Shown: positions 35,259 to 44,350 of the stretch, in pieces
Layout of the letters: each line of letters opens with the position of its first letter
Position numbering within the stretch: the first letter of the stretch is position 1
From: Magnetovibrio blakemorei
Lineage (GTDB): Bacteria; Pseudomonadota; Alphaproteobacteria; Rhodospirillales; Magnetovibrionaceae
Length of the DNA: 64,000 nucleotides
Direction: 5' to 3'
Assembly: GCF_001746755.1 (NCBI RefSeq)
Contig: NZ_MCGG01000025.1
Coordinates: 1-64,000 of the forward strand
Made by a program: the position numbers and the translations under genes
Notes under the pieces: generated by a model
Seen by the model: the letters and a program-made list of their open reading frames with translations, nothing else
What the model was told of the DNA's origin: nothing
The model's database searches: none

Positions 35259-36578
35259 ATGCACTTTTCGACCATGCTGAAACCGTATCTGCCCAAAAGT
35301 CTGTTGGGCCGTTCCGTGCTCATCATTGTGACGCCGCTGATTTTGCTGCAGGTGATCAGCGCCACGGTGTTTTTTGAAAACCACTGGGAGAAAGTCGGGC
35401 GTCGCCTCGCGCTGGGGGTGGCGGGGGAAATCGCGGTGGCTATAGACGGCATGCGTCGCGCGACCGATTCATCGTCTCGGCTGGCGTTGTTCCAGCAAAT
35501 GCGAGGCGCGTTGCAGTTGGATCTGCACTATGAGCCGGGTGGCGTCCTCAAAGACACGCGTAAATTGGGGGAAACGATTTTGGTGCGCCAAATGACGGGG
35601 GCTATGGACGAAACCGTGAACAAGCCGCACCGCATTGATGCCGAAAGCAGCGATCGCTTTGTCGATATTGACGTGCAGTTGGCTGACGGCGTGTTGAGCG
35701 TGACGGTGCCCCGCAAGCGGTTGTTTTCTACCACGACCTATGTGTTTGTGCTGTGGATGGCGGGCACATCCATGCTGTTGTTCGCGGTGGCGATGGTTTT
35801 TATGCGCAATCAGGTGCGTCCCATTCGCCGTCTCGCTCAAGCCGCCAACGACTTTGGCATGGGTCGTGATACGCCGCGTTTCAAACCCGAAGGGGCCAGT
35901 GAGGTGCGCCGGGCAGCAGGCGCGTTCATCGCCATGCGCAATCGCATCCGCCGCCATATCCAACAGCGCACCGACATGCTGGCAGGGGTTTCGCATGACC
36001 TGCGCACGCCCTTGACGCGCATGAAGCTGCAATTGGAAATGATGGATGGCGTCGATGGTGTGGCGGACTTAAAAACCGACATCACCGACATGGAACATAT
36101 GCTGGAAGAGTATCTGGCCTTCGCCCGCGGTGAAGGCGGGGAGGCGACGGTTGAATTCAGCCTTTCCGATATGCTGCAAGACATCACCACCCAAGCACGG
36201 CGCAAAAGTGCGGCCATAGATTTGCATTGCGAAGGCGACATTCGTGCGCCGATCAAACCCAACGCCTTAAAGCGCGCGTTGACCAACTTGGTGGAAAATT
36301 CCATTCGCCATGGGCAGAACGTTTCCATTCGTTCAGGGGTGCGCGCCGAGACTGTGGAAATCGTCATTGATGACGACGGCCCCGGAATCCCGCCGGAAAA
36401 TCGCAACGATGTGTTCAAACCATTTTTTCGCCTGGATAAGTCGCGCAATTCGGGAACCGGCGGGGTGGGGCTGGGCATGACCATCGCGCGCGATGTGATC
36501 CGCGGCCACGGGGGGGAAATCGTTTTGGATGACGCCCCCGGTGGCGGGCTGCGGGTGCGGGTGTCGTTGCCTGTTTAG
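35259..36578 (+). CDS. EnvZ-like membrane sensor histidine kinase
   Basis: A 439-residue kinase. Helices near 19-39 and 159-181 enclose a periplasmic sensor of about 120 residues; a HAMP domain (about 182-235) and HisKA with H246 in GVSHDLRTPLTRMK follow. The ATPase domain shows NLVENSIRHG, DDDGPGIPPE and GGVGLGMTIARDV. The domain plan and the residues around the histidine match the EnvZ subgroup. It phosphorylates the response regulator directly upstream. Confidence 0.94.
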   Translation: MHFSTMLKPYLPKSLLGRSVLIIVTPLILLQVISATVFFENHWEKVGRRLALGVAGEIAVAIDGMRRATDSSSRLALFQQMRGALQLDLHYEPGGVLKDTRKLGETILVRQMTGAMDETVNKPHRIDAESSDRFVDIDVQLADGVLSVTVPRKRLFSTTTYVFVLWMAGTSMLLFAVAMVFMRNQVRPIRRLAQAANDFGMGRDTPRFKPEGASEVRRAAGAFIAMRNRIRRHIQQRTDMLAGVSHDLRTPLTRMKLQLEMMDGVDGVADLKTDITDMEHMLEEYLAFARGEGGEATVEFSLSDMLQDITTQARRKSAAIDLHCEGDIRAPIKPNALKRALTNLVENSIRHGQNVSIRSGVRAETVEIVIDDDGPGIPPENRNDVFKPFFRLDKSRNSGTGGVGLGMTIARDVIRGHGGEIVLDDAPGGGLRVRVSLPV

Positions 36579-36594
36579 CCTCTGATTTTGGCTG

Positions 36595-36936
36595 TTAAAA
36601 CAGCCGTCCGCCCAGAGGTGCGAAGTGGTCGGGTTTGAGCAGTACGACTTCACCATCCACGTCCGGCACGCCCAGCACCAAAACCTCACTCATAAAACTA
36701 CCGATTTGGCGGGGCGGGAAGTTGACAACCGCAAGCACTTGTTTGCCCATCAGCATGTGCGGTTGGTAGTGCTTGGTGATTTGTGCAGAGCTTTTGCGCA
36801 TGCCGATGTCGTCGCCAAAATCGATCCACAGTTTGATGGCGGGTTTGCGGGCTTCGGGAAAGGCCTCGGCACGCATCACTTGTCCGACCCGGATATCGAC
36901 TTTGAGAAAATCATCAAAGGTGATTTGGTCGGCCAT
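36595..36936 (-). CDS. csaA: CsaA-like tRNA-binding protein
   Basis: A 113-residue stand-alone OB-fold protein of the EMAP/Trbp111 type (ITFDDFLKVDIRVGQVMRAEAFPEARKP; GKQVLAVVNFPPRQIGSFMSEVLVLG). Members bind tRNA or act as secretion-related chaperones. It lies 10 bases after proC on the same strand and converges with the EnvZ-like kinase gene. Confidence 0.92.
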   Translation of the reverse strand: MADQITFDDFLKVDIRVGQVMRAEAFPEARKPAIKLWIDFGDDIGMRKSSAQITKHYQPHMLMGKQVLAVVNFPPRQIGSFMSEVLVLGVPDVDGEVVLLKPDHFAPLGGRLF

Positions 36937-36946
36937 TTTTAGGCCC

Positions 36947-37759
36947 CTAACCGGCGAGCTCTTTGGATCGCCGGGTTGCCGCCTCGATGGCTTTACTCAT
37001 CAGGTCTTCGAGGCCGTCGGGTGCCATCAAAACATCCAACGCCGCCGCCGTGGTGCCGCCCGGTGAGGTGACGTTTTGGCGCAGGGTCGAAGCCGGTTCT
37101 GAGGATTGATGCAGCAGTTCGCCTGCCCCGGCCACGGTGACGCGCGCCAGCTTGTCGGACAGCTCGGGCGACAGACCAACCTTTCGCCCAGCGGCGCTCA
37201 TGGCTTCGGCCAGTAAAAAGATATACGCCGGGCCGCTGCCGGACACCGCTGTGACGGCATCCATGTGCCGTTCTTCATCGACCCATTCGACATCGCCGAC
37301 CGCTTGGAGCAATTGGTCGCAGAGCTTGCGTTGTTTTCCCGATACATTGGCATTGGCGCAGCCCACCGTGATGCCGCGCCCCACGGACGCAGGCGTGTTG
37401 GGCATGGCCCGCACAATGGCGGCCTCAGAGCCCAAGATCATTTCAAAGCTGGCAATGGTGCGTCCCGCTGCGATGGACAAAAACACCGTGCCCGCCTTCG
37501 CCAAGTTTTGGTAGGGCGGCAAGATTTGGTTCATCACCTGGGGTTTGACGGCCAACACGGCGACACTGGGAGCATAGCCCTTGGGCAAGTCATGGGCATC
37601 ACTGACCGCCAACACACCGTATTTGCCCGCCAACGTGGCGGCCAGCTCGGTGCTGGGTTCAACAATGGTGATATCAGAAGCATTGGTGCCTTGGTCGAGC
37701 CAGCCTTCCAGCAGGGCACCGCCCATCTTGCCGCAGCCGACGAGCAGAAGTTTTGGCAT
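36947..37759 (-). CDS. proC: Pyrroline-5-carboxylate reductase
   Basis: A 270-residue NAD(P)H enzyme that makes proline. The Rossmann motif VGCGKMGGALLEGW starts at residue 7; AVKPQVMNQIL, RAMPNTPASVGRG and the C-terminal signature VTSPGGTTAAALDVL (about 228-242) are present. It starts on the base next to the YbjN gene stop, so the two are coupled. It completes the proline pathway with proB and proA. Confidence 0.95.
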   Translation of the reverse strand: MPKLLLVGCGKMGGALLEGWLDQGTNASDITIVEPSTELAATLAGKYGVLAVSDAHDLPKGYAPSVAVLAVKPQVMNQILPPYQNLAKAGTVFLSIAAGRTIASFEMILGSEAAIVRAMPNTPASVGRGITVGCANANVSGKQRKLCDQLLQAVGDVEWVDEERHMDAVTAVSGSGPAYIFLLAEAMSAAGRKVGLSPELSDKLARVTVAGAGELLHQSSEPASTLRQNVTSPGGTTAAALDVLMAPDGLEDLMSKAIEAATRRSKELAG

Positions 37760-38263
37760 TTAAGCCTCGCCCACCGTGACCAACAGGGCCGCTTCCATTG
37801 CTTGTTCGGCGGTTTGACCACCCCAAATCACGTACTGGAATGCCGGGTAGAAACGCTCGCATTCATAAAGCGCCGTTTCGACCATGTCTTGGACTTGTTC
37901 GATGGTCGGTGCTTCTGCTCCGCGCAAGGGCAGCGCATGGCGAAACATCGGCAGGCCTTGTTCTACCCACAAGGTGAAATGGCCGAGCCATAATTTTTCG
38001 TTGGCCAGCATCAACAGCTCATACACGGCGGAACGTTTGTCTTTGTGGATGCGCATGTCAAAGGCACAAGTCAGCTGCATCGCTTCGGCATTGTCACTCC
38101 ACGTGAAGTACATGGAGTAATCGCACCACTTGCCGGGAACTTGAACGGCAATTTCCGTGTCGCAGCTGCGTTCGGATTGCCACTCGTAAAGACCCACGGT
38201 CTGTTCGACCACGTCCATCGGGTGGTGTTGCGAAACGTCAATCGTACGGTGCAATGTTGGCAT
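37760..38263 (-). CDS. YbjN domain-containing protein
   Basis: A 167-residue protein of the YbjN group, related in fold to type III secretion chaperones. Recognisable segments are YEWQSERSCDTEIAVQVPGKW and the alpha/beta portion ending ECERFYPAFQYVIWGGQTAEQAMEAALLVTVGEA. ATG 38263 starts MPTLHRTID; a longer frame to 38359 looks noncoding. Function is not established, though the gene precedes proC in many alphaproteobacteria. Confidence 0.85.
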   Translation of the reverse strand: MPTLHRTIDVSQHHPMDVVEQTVGLYEWQSERSCDTEIAVQVPGKWCDYSMYFTWSDNAEAMQLTCAFDMRIHKDKRSAVYELLMLANEKLWLGHFTLWVEQGLPMFRHALPLRGAEAPTIEQVQDMVETALYECERFYPAFQYVIWGGQTAEQAMEAALLVTVGEA

Positions 38264-38429
38264 CGTGTCGAACCCCTCAGTCCACTTTATGTGCGCCTTT
38301 ATGGCGTGAGCACTAGATTTAGTGTGTCGAAGGCCAAGCCCTCTCGCAAGGTGGAGCAAGTGGTTTTTTGTGGATAAAGCGAGTCTTTTGCGTGAGTCTC
38401 AATGATTCCAAAGCGTTAGTTCCGATTCG

Positions 38430-38463
38430 CAAAAACACCCCCGAATCGGGCGAATCGGGAGTG
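38430..38463 (-). terminator. Rho-independent terminator after ubiK
   Basis: On the minus strand CAC-CCCGA pairs with TCGGG-GTG around a short loop and is followed by five T. It stands 50 bases after the ubiK stop. Confidence 0.7.
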
Positions 38464-38511
38464 CTAAGGGATTCAGAAACTTGGGTTTTTTAAAAACCGG
38501 AGAGAATCGGA

Positions 38512-38775
38512 TCACTTTTTCGTTTTGGCCGTTTTCAATTGAGCTTCCAGGGCCTCGATACGGGCATTGAGCTTGTCTTGTTCGGTGCGGGCTTTAACGG
38601 CCATGGCTTTGACGGCGTCAAATTCTTCGCGGGTGACCAAGTTCATGTCGCCCAGCAGCTTTTCCACATGACGGCGCAACATGCCATCGGCATCGCCTTT
38701 TAATCCCGTGACGGCGGATACGGCACCGCTTGCCACTTTGGCCATGTCGTCGAGAATGCGGTTCTTGGTCTGCAT
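38512..38775 (-). CDS. ubiK: Ubiquinone biosynthesis accessory factor UbiK
   Basis: An 87-residue YqiC/BMFP-family protein. The N-terminal half is amphipathic (NRILDDMAKVASGAVSAVTGLKGDADGML) and the C-terminal half is a coiled coil rich in K, E and A (about 50-82). UbiK forms trimers and supports ubiquinone synthesis and membrane fusion in vitro. It diverges from the heptose epimerase gene. Confidence 0.88.
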   Translation of the reverse strand: MQTKNRILDDMAKVASGAVSAVTGLKGDADGMLRRHVEKLLGDMNLVTREEFDAVKAMAVKARTEQDKLNARIEALEAQLKTAKTKK

Positions 38776-38920
38776 GTGAAAAGTCCTCTGATTTCGATTG
38801 GACGCGCAGTATAGCGGGGGTGTGCCATGCCGCGCAAGCTGGGCGGCAACCTCACGGCTTGTCGAAGTCCGTCCTGGGCCTTATAAAGCAAGAAGCGCAA
38901 ATCAAAGGGACTTTTCTAGG

Positions 38921-39907
38921 ATGTACATCGTCACCGGCGGGGCCGGATTTATCGGTTCTAACATCGTGTGGGCGTTGGAACAACGCGGCTACAGCAAGAT
39001 TGTCGTGGTTGATCGGATGCGCGACGGGCAAAAGTGGAAGAACATCGCCAAGCGCGAGCTTTATGATGTTGTTCATCCCGACGACTTGCCCGAGTTTATG
39101 GAAGACAACAAAACCAACATCGAAGCGATTTTCCACATGGGGGCGATTTCGTCCACCACAGAAACCGACGTCGATAAAATCATGGACAACAATTTCCGCC
39201 TGTCGATGGATTTGTGGAAATGGTCCATTGCGCATCACGTGCGTTATATCTATGCGTCCAGTGCCGCGACGTATGGGGGCGGTGAAAACGGTTTTGTCGA
39301 TAACGCCAGCATTGATGCCTTGGCGCCTTTGACTCCTTTGAATCCTTATGGTTGGAGCAAGCAGCTGTTCGATCGCTGTGTCGCGCGCTCGCTCGCCAAC
39401 AATGAACCGCATCCGCCGCAATGGGCGGGGCTGAAGTTTTTTAACGTCTATGGGCCTAACGAATATCACAAGGGGTCCATGCAAAGCGTGGTCAGCCATG
39501 TGTTTCCGGTGGCGACCAAGGGCGAAACGGCCAAGCTGTTTCAATCGCATCACCCCGATTATGAAGATGGCGGGCAGTTGCGCGATTTTGTCTCGGTCGA
39601 CGATTGCGTTGATGTGATGATGTGGCTGTTGGACAATCCCGGCGTTTCGGGACTGTTCAATTGCGGCACCGGGCTGGCGCGACCGTTTAAAGATTTAGCC
39701 GCCGCCGTGTACACGGCCTTGGGCCAAGAGCCGAAAATTGAATACGTGCCTACGCCCGAGCATCTGCGCGGAAAATACCAATATTATACCCAGGCCGATA
39801 TGACCAAGCTGCGGGCTGCGGGCTATGATCGTCCTTTCATGTCGTTGGAAGAAGGTGTGCGCCGTTACGTGCAGGACTTTTTGTTCACCGACGATCCCTA
39901 TCGCTGA
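38921..39907 (+). CDS. rfaD: ADP-L-glycero-D-manno-heptose 6-epimerase
   Basis: A 328-residue SDR-type epimerase for lipopolysaccharide core heptose. TGGAGFIGSN lies at residues 5-14, YGWSK gives the catalytic Tyr-Lys near 143, and the family segment GLKFFNVYGPNEYHKG follows. ATG 38921 has AGG just upstream and yields the usual MYIVTGG start; the in-frame extension to 38798 is not coding. Lgt follows after 24 bases. Confidence 0.94.
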   Translation: MYIVTGGAGFIGSNIVWALEQRGYSKIVVVDRMRDGQKWKNIAKRELYDVVHPDDLPEFMEDNKTNIEAIFHMGAISSTTETDVDKIMDNNFRLSMDLWKWSIAHHVRYIYASSAATYGGGENGFVDNASIDALAPLTPLNPYGWSKQLFDRCVARSLANNEPHPPQWAGLKFFNVYGPNEYHKGSMQSVVSHVFPVATKGETAKLFQSHHPDYEDGGQLRDFVSVDDCVDVMMWLLDNPGVSGLFNCGTGLARPFKDLAAAVYTALGQEPKIEYVPTPEHLRGKYQYYTQADMTKLRAAGYDRPFMSLEEGVRRYVQDFLFTDDPYR

Positions 39908-39931
39908 CCTTAACCACGAATTAGGCACTTC

Positions 39932-40726
39932 ATGTTTGCCATAGCCTTTCCCATGATTGACCCGGTGCTGGTCCAATTCGGCCCCATCGCCATTCGCTGG
40001 TACGCGTTGGCCTATATCGCCGGGCTGGTTTTGGGTTGGCGTTATATGATTTGGCTGGCGGGTCAGCCGGGCGCGTTGGTGAAGTCCCAAGACGCCGACG
40101 ATTTTTTAACCTGGGCGGTGCTGGGCGTTATCTTGGGCGGTCGGTTGGGCTATGTGCTGTTTTACAAACCTGCCTATTATTTTGCCCATCCGCTTGAAAT
40201 CTTGCAAACGTGGCAAGGCGGGATGTCGTTTCACGGCGGGTTCTTGGGTGTGTTGGTGGCGACCTTGATCTATTGCCGCAGGCGCGACATTCGTTTTTGG
40301 GCGTTTATCGATATGGCGGCGGTGGTGACTCCCATCGGTTTGTTTTTTGGCCGCATCGCCAACTTCATCAATTCTGAATTGTGGGGCCGTACCACCGATG
40401 TGCCGTGGGCTTTTGTATTTCCCAACGGCGGGCCCTATCCGCGCCATCCCAGTCAATTGTACGAAGCCGGACTGGAAGGTTTGGTGTTGTTGGTGGTGCT
40501 ACATATGGTGTGGCGACAAGACCGCTGGCGGACCAAGCCGGGGGTGATTTCGGGCGCGTTTCTCATCGGTTACGGATTGTCGCGCATCATCGTTGAATTT
40601 TTCCGCCAGCCGGACGCCCATCTGGGCTTTTTGGCCGGTGGCGCGACCATGGGCCAACTGTTGTCGGTGCCGATGGTTCTTGCGGGCATGGCACTTATTG
40701 CATATGCCAAAAAGCGAACTACATAA
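39932..40726 (+). CDS. lgt: Prolipoprotein diacylglyceryl transferase
   Basis: A 264-residue inner membrane enzyme that attaches diacylglycerol to the lipobox cysteine of lipoproteins. About seven helices are present. Seen are IRWYALAYIAGL, MSFHGGFLGVL, and the signature GLFFGRIANFINSELWGRTTDVPWAFVFP (about 131-159) followed by RHPSQLYEAGLEG. Length is typical. The following methyltransferase gene (MidA) is a conserved neighbour in Rhodospirillales. Confidence 0.95.
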   Translation: MFAIAFPMIDPVLVQFGPIAIRWYALAYIAGLVLGWRYMIWLAGQPGALVKSQDADDFLTWAVLGVILGGRLGYVLFYKPAYYFAHPLEILQTWQGGMSFHGGFLGVLVATLIYCRRRDIRFWAFIDMAAVVTPIGLFFGRIANFINSELWGRTTDVPWAFVFPNGGPYPRHPSQLYEAGLEGLVLLVVLHMVWRQDRWRTKPGVISGAFLIGYGLSRIIVEFFRQPDAHLGFLAGGATMGQLLSVPMVLAGMALIAYAKKRTT

Positions 40727-40773
40727 AAGCGGCCTCCCCCCAAAAGCAATGGACCAAAAGCATTGGATAAGAC

Positions 40774-41862
40774 ATGAGCGCACTTTTCGACATCATTAAG
40801 GCTGAAATTTCTGCAGATGGCCCCATCACGGTGGCACGTTATATGGAATTGGCTTTGGGCCATGCAGAGCACGGCTACTACAAAAAACAAGATCCCTTCG
40901 GTGAAGATGGGGATTTCGTCACTGCACCGGAAATCAGTCAAATGTTTGGTGAAATGATTGGCCTGTGGATGGCGGTGGTGTGGCAAGCCATGGGCCAGCC
41001 CGACCCGATCAATGTCGTCGAAGTCGGTCCCGGTCGCGGCACCTTGATGGCCGATGCGCTGCGGGCGGCCTATGCCATGGAAGAGTTTGACGATGCGGCG
41101 CGCCTGTGGCTGATCGAAACCAGCCCGGCGCTGCGCGAAAAGCAAAAACGCGCCCTGGCGCAGGCCATGATGATGCCGGCGTGGCGAGAAACCTTCACTG
41201 AAGTCGGCTCCGGCCCATCCATCGTCATCGGCAACGAATTTTTCGACGCGCTGCCCATCCGCCAGTTTGAGCGCGCCAACGACGGCTGGCGTGAACGCTT
41301 GGTGGGCTTGGATGAGGACGGCGACCAGTTTGAATTTACCTTGTCCAAGGATTTGGCCGACAGCACCTTGATCCCCGATGATTTGCGCGATTCAACCCCG
41401 CCCGGCGGCATTTTTGAACTTCAACAAGCGGCTTGTGAGGTGATGCGTGACATTGCCCAGCGGGTGGTCGAAAGTGGCGGCGCGGCACTGTTTTTTGATT
41501 ACGGCCATGGCGAACACGGTGTCGGTGAAACCTTGCAGGCGGTAAAAAAACACCAATTTGCGGACGTCTTGAAAACGCCGGGTGATGCAGACTTAACGGC
41601 GCACGTGGACTTTGCACAACTCATGATAGCAGCCCGTGAGGCTGGAGCCGAAGTCCTGGGCCCGGTTCCGCAAGGGGCCTTTTTGGACCGTTTGGGCATG
41701 CGCCATCGCGCCGATATGTTGATGTTGAACGCGGGTGAAGGACACACCGCTGAAATTGATGCGGCGTACAAGCGCTTGACCGAAGCGGATCAAATGGGGG
41801 TGTTGTTTAAGGTCATCGCCGTTGTGCCACCGGGATTTGGCGTTCCGCCCTGGGCCGAGTAA
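40774..41862 (+). CDS. MidA/NDUFAF7-family SAM-dependent methyltransferase
   Basis: A 362-residue methyltransferase. The N-terminus MARYMELALGHAEHGYY-like segment (here VARYMELALGHAEHGYYKKQDPFG) and the SAM motif VEVGPGRGTLMADALRA (about 75-91) are characteristic, as is GNEFFDALPIRQFE. The eukaryotic homologue methylates an arginine of a respiratory complex I subunit; whether the bacterial protein does the same is inference. No complex I genes are in the window. Confidence 0.88.
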   Translation: MSALFDIIKAEISADGPITVARYMELALGHAEHGYYKKQDPFGEDGDFVTAPEISQMFGEMIGLWMAVVWQAMGQPDPINVVEVGPGRGTLMADALRAAYAMEEFDDAARLWLIETSPALREKQKRALAQAMMMPAWRETFTEVGSGPSIVIGNEFFDALPIRQFERANDGWRERLVGLDEDGDQFEFTLSKDLADSTLIPDDLRDSTPPGGIFELQQAACEVMRDIAQRVVESGGAALFFDYGHGEHGVGETLQAVKKHQFADVLKTPGDADLTAHVDFAQLMIAAREAGAEVLGPVPQGAFLDRLGMRHRADMLMLNAGEGHTAEIDAAYKRLTEADQMGVLFKVIAVVPPGFGVPPWAE

Positions 41863-41918
41863 TGGGGCCGCGTAATGAGGTCGAATGAAGGCGCTGCGTA
41901 ACGGAAATAGGGGCTCAA

Positions 41919-42170
41919 TTATAAAACCGTCATGCGGCCAATGGCTTCGTTGCGCGACACGTTAACGGTTTGCAGCATCATCTGCGCTTGCGTATTTTGG
42001 CTCAGGTTTTCAACCAAAATACTGCCCAGTTGAGACCAGTCGGCTTCAATTTGATCACCGACTTTTGCGGTAAGCCGACCAATCGTTTCCAGGACCATGC
42101 ACTTTTGATCCATCGATTCGACAACAATCGCACCAAGTTGATGGTTAACCGCAACAATCGTGCCTTTCAT
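41919..42170 (-). CDS. Uncharacterised 83-residue protein
   Basis: The short protein MKGTIVAVNHQLGAIVVESMDQ... starts at ATG 42170 with GGGATG upstream; a longer frame to 42305 has weaker support. The first 50 residues look like a small beta-barrel (alternating I/V/G strands), the rest like a helix ending VSRNEAIGRMTVL. It lies between two plus-strand genes and is transcribed alone. I do not recognise a family. Confidence 0.65.
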   Translation of the reverse strand: MKGTIVAVNHQLGAIVVESMDQKCMVLETIGRLTAKVGDQIEADWSQLGSILVENLSQNTQAQMMLQTVNVSRNEAIGRMTVL

Positions 42171-42329
42171 TGGGCATCCCTTATTCATGCTGTCTAAGCT
42201 TATGTCAATCAACGTATCATTGCTAAAAACATAGGTAAAGCTCATTAAAATGTTACCTTGAACGGCTTGTTTTGAAGACTTTGTATCGAAGAGGTTGGCT
42301 TTCAAGTCGCGAAGCCCTTAAATGCACAT

Positions 42330-43094
42330 ATGCTAAACGCAACAACCCTTAATCATCCGACCATCCTTCATGGCTTTCTCACCCGCGAAGGCGGGGTGAG
42401 TGACGGCATTTATGCGGGTTTGAATTGCGGGCCGGGTTCGCGGGATTTGCCTGCCTCCGTGACGGAAAATCGTCGCCGTGCCTTGGGCCAGGTGGGCCTG
42501 GGCGCGGCCCGATTGGTGACGTGTTATCAAATCCATTCTCCCCATGTGGTGCGGGTGACGACACCTTGGGACGCGGCATCACCACCTCAAGCGGACGCCA
42601 TGGTGACCGACCGGCCAGGCTTGGCGCTGGGGATTTTAACGGCCGATTGCGCGCCGGTGCTGTTTGCCGACTTTGACGCCGGGATTGTGGGGGCCGCTCA
42701 TGCCGGGTGGAAAGGGGCCGTGGGCGGTGTTTTGCAAGCGACCGTCTCTGAAATGGTAGCGCTGGGAGCTAAAATCAGCCGCATTCACGCCGCCGTTGGC
42801 CCCTGTATTCATCAGCCGTCCTATGAGGTTGGCGAAGAGTTGCGTTTGCAGGTGATCTCCGCGTCGTCGTGGGCTGATTGGTGCTTTCAACGCTCAGCAC
42901 GCGCTGGCCACTATCAATTCGATCTGCCCAGTTACGTCAGCGGAGAATTGCAGCGCTTAGATCTGGGTACGGTTGAGATTGTCGATTGGGACACCTACGC
43001 AGATGAAGCGCGTTTTTTCAGCTATCGGCGCACCACCCATCGGGGCGAGCCGGATTATGGACGGCAAATGTCCATCATCGGTTTGCAGCCATGA
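42330..43094 (+). CDS. pgeF: Peptidoglycan editing factor PgeF (laccase-domain, YfiH)
   Basis: A 254-residue multicopper-oxidase-like protein of the DUF152 family. Zn/Cu ligands are seen in QIHSPHVV, LTADCAPVLF and AHAGWKGAVGGVL (about 115-130). PgeF homologues remove mis-incorporated residues from peptidoglycan precursors; some have purine nucleosidase activity. Its stop overlaps the lipoprotein gene by four bases. Confidence 0.92.
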   Translation: MLNATTLNHPTILHGFLTREGGVSDGIYAGLNCGPGSRDLPASVTENRRRALGQVGLGAARLVTCYQIHSPHVVRVTTPWDAASPPQADAMVTDRPGLALGILTADCAPVLFADFDAGIVGAAHAGWKGAVGGVLQATVSEMVALGAKISRIHAAVGPCIHQPSYEVGEELRLQVISASSWADWCFQRSARAGHYQFDLPSYVSGELQRLDLGTVEIVDWDTYADEARFFSYRRTTHRGEPDYGRQMSIIGLQP

Positions 43095-44071
43095 TGCGTT
43101 TGGTGTCGCTGGCAGGGGCCTTCAGAGCATTGGTGGTGGTGGGGAGCGTTTTGGCGTTGAGCAGCTGTATAGACGCAGCCGCCAAGCGCACCACCCATTG
43201 GGATGAGTACTACGCCCGCACCAACACGCCGCGCGCCCATGTGCAGGTGGTGCCGCCCGAAGGCACCACCTTGCCGATGGCCGAGCTGATCGCCGAATAT
43301 GTGGTCAGTCACTTGCAAAGAGAGAAAATTTCCGCCGCCGTTGGCGACGGTAAAGCTTCCGACGGACAGTATTTTATTCTCACCGGGTTGGCGGAAGAAA
43401 ATTTGACCGACCCGCACATCAGATATCACCACGTTTTGCGCTGGGTCCTAACGAATGCCAATGGACAGGTGATTTCCACCTACAGCCACGGTGTTGAGGG
43501 CACGGATCAAGAATGGCAATTTGGCGATCCTCGACTGCTGAGCGCCATTGGCTTTGGCACGGCCGGTCCTATTGCCAAGATGATTTTGGCGGAAACCAAG
43601 GCCACTGTGCCCATTGACCCGTTGCGCCGGGGGCTTTTGGTGGAGCAGGTTTCAGGACTGAATGACGAAAACAGTGCGCATTTAACCCGCGCTGTGGCAG
43701 ATGCATTGCGCACTTCGGACGTGTTTGTAACCGGCGATCCGCGCCAGGCTTCGTTTCGCTTGGCCGGTCATGTCGATGTCGCCCGGGCCGATGACGGTTT
43801 TGACGATATCAGTATTGTCTGGCGTGTTTTAACCATGGACGGGCGCGAATTGGGCAATGCGGTGCAAGAAAACCGTCTGCCTTGGGGAGCCGTCGAAGGG
43901 CGCTGGACGGAATTGGCCCCGAGCGTCGCCAAGGCTGCCGCGGTGGGTGTCGAGCATGTGTTCGGTACGCGCGCCGGGCCCCCGCCGGGTGCCCCCGAAC
44001 GGGCTCGAGGAGAGCCGCCACGCATCGTCTTGCCGGGCGAACCGGGACGCGCGCCGCCCCCGCCTCAATAG
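43091..44071 (+). CDS. Putative lipoprotein, uncharacterised
   Basis: A 326-residue protein with a signal peptide and lipobox LALSSC (Cys near residue 26). The mature part repeats an alternating fold (FILTGLAEENL... VLRWVLTNANGQVI and FRLAGHVDVARADD... IVWRVLTMDGRELG), two similar halves that suggest a duplicated domain. The C-terminus is proline/glycine-rich. It is cotranslated with pgeF, whose role in envelope upkeep may extend to this protein. No family recognised. Confidence 0.75.
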   Translation: MMRLVSLAGAFRALVVVGSVLALSSCIDAAAKRTTHWDEYYARTNTPRAHVQVVPPEGTTLPMAELIAEYVVSHLQREKISAAVGDGKASDGQYFILTGLAEENLTDPHIRYHHVLRWVLTNANGQVISTYSHGVEGTDQEWQFGDPRLLSAIGFGTAGPIAKMILAETKATVPIDPLRRGLLVEQVSGLNDENSAHLTRAVADALRTSDVFVTGDPRQASFRLAGHVDVARADDGFDDISIVWRVLTMDGRELGNAVQENRLPWGAVEGRWTELAPSVAKAAAVGVEHVFGTRAGPPPGAPERARGEPPRIVLPGEPGRAPPPPQ

Positions 44072-44350
44072 CCGCCTCAAGAGCAGGTTCAAAGCCGTGG
44101 CGCGTGTACAAGCCGTCGCTTTTGCCCTTTGTGGGGCGCGATTATGGGCTCAACGGTGCGATTTGCCCGAAATTCCCCTGTTTTAAGGCGCATTGTCCGT
44201 TTACAGGGACGATCTGCCTTGGTATGTTCCGCCGCGTTTCACGTTGGTCATCGTTGAGAAATAATCAGCCCGTTAAGGCTTATATCTTTGCGCAAAAGGT
44301 GGACGTATCCTGAATGGCCTTAGGGCCGGAAGTTGAGCCGGGTCAAATCG
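44072..44350. other. Gap before prs
   Basis: About 280 bases without a supported gene. It presumably carries the prs promoter, but I cannot assign -35 and -10 elements with confidence. Confidence 0.4.
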
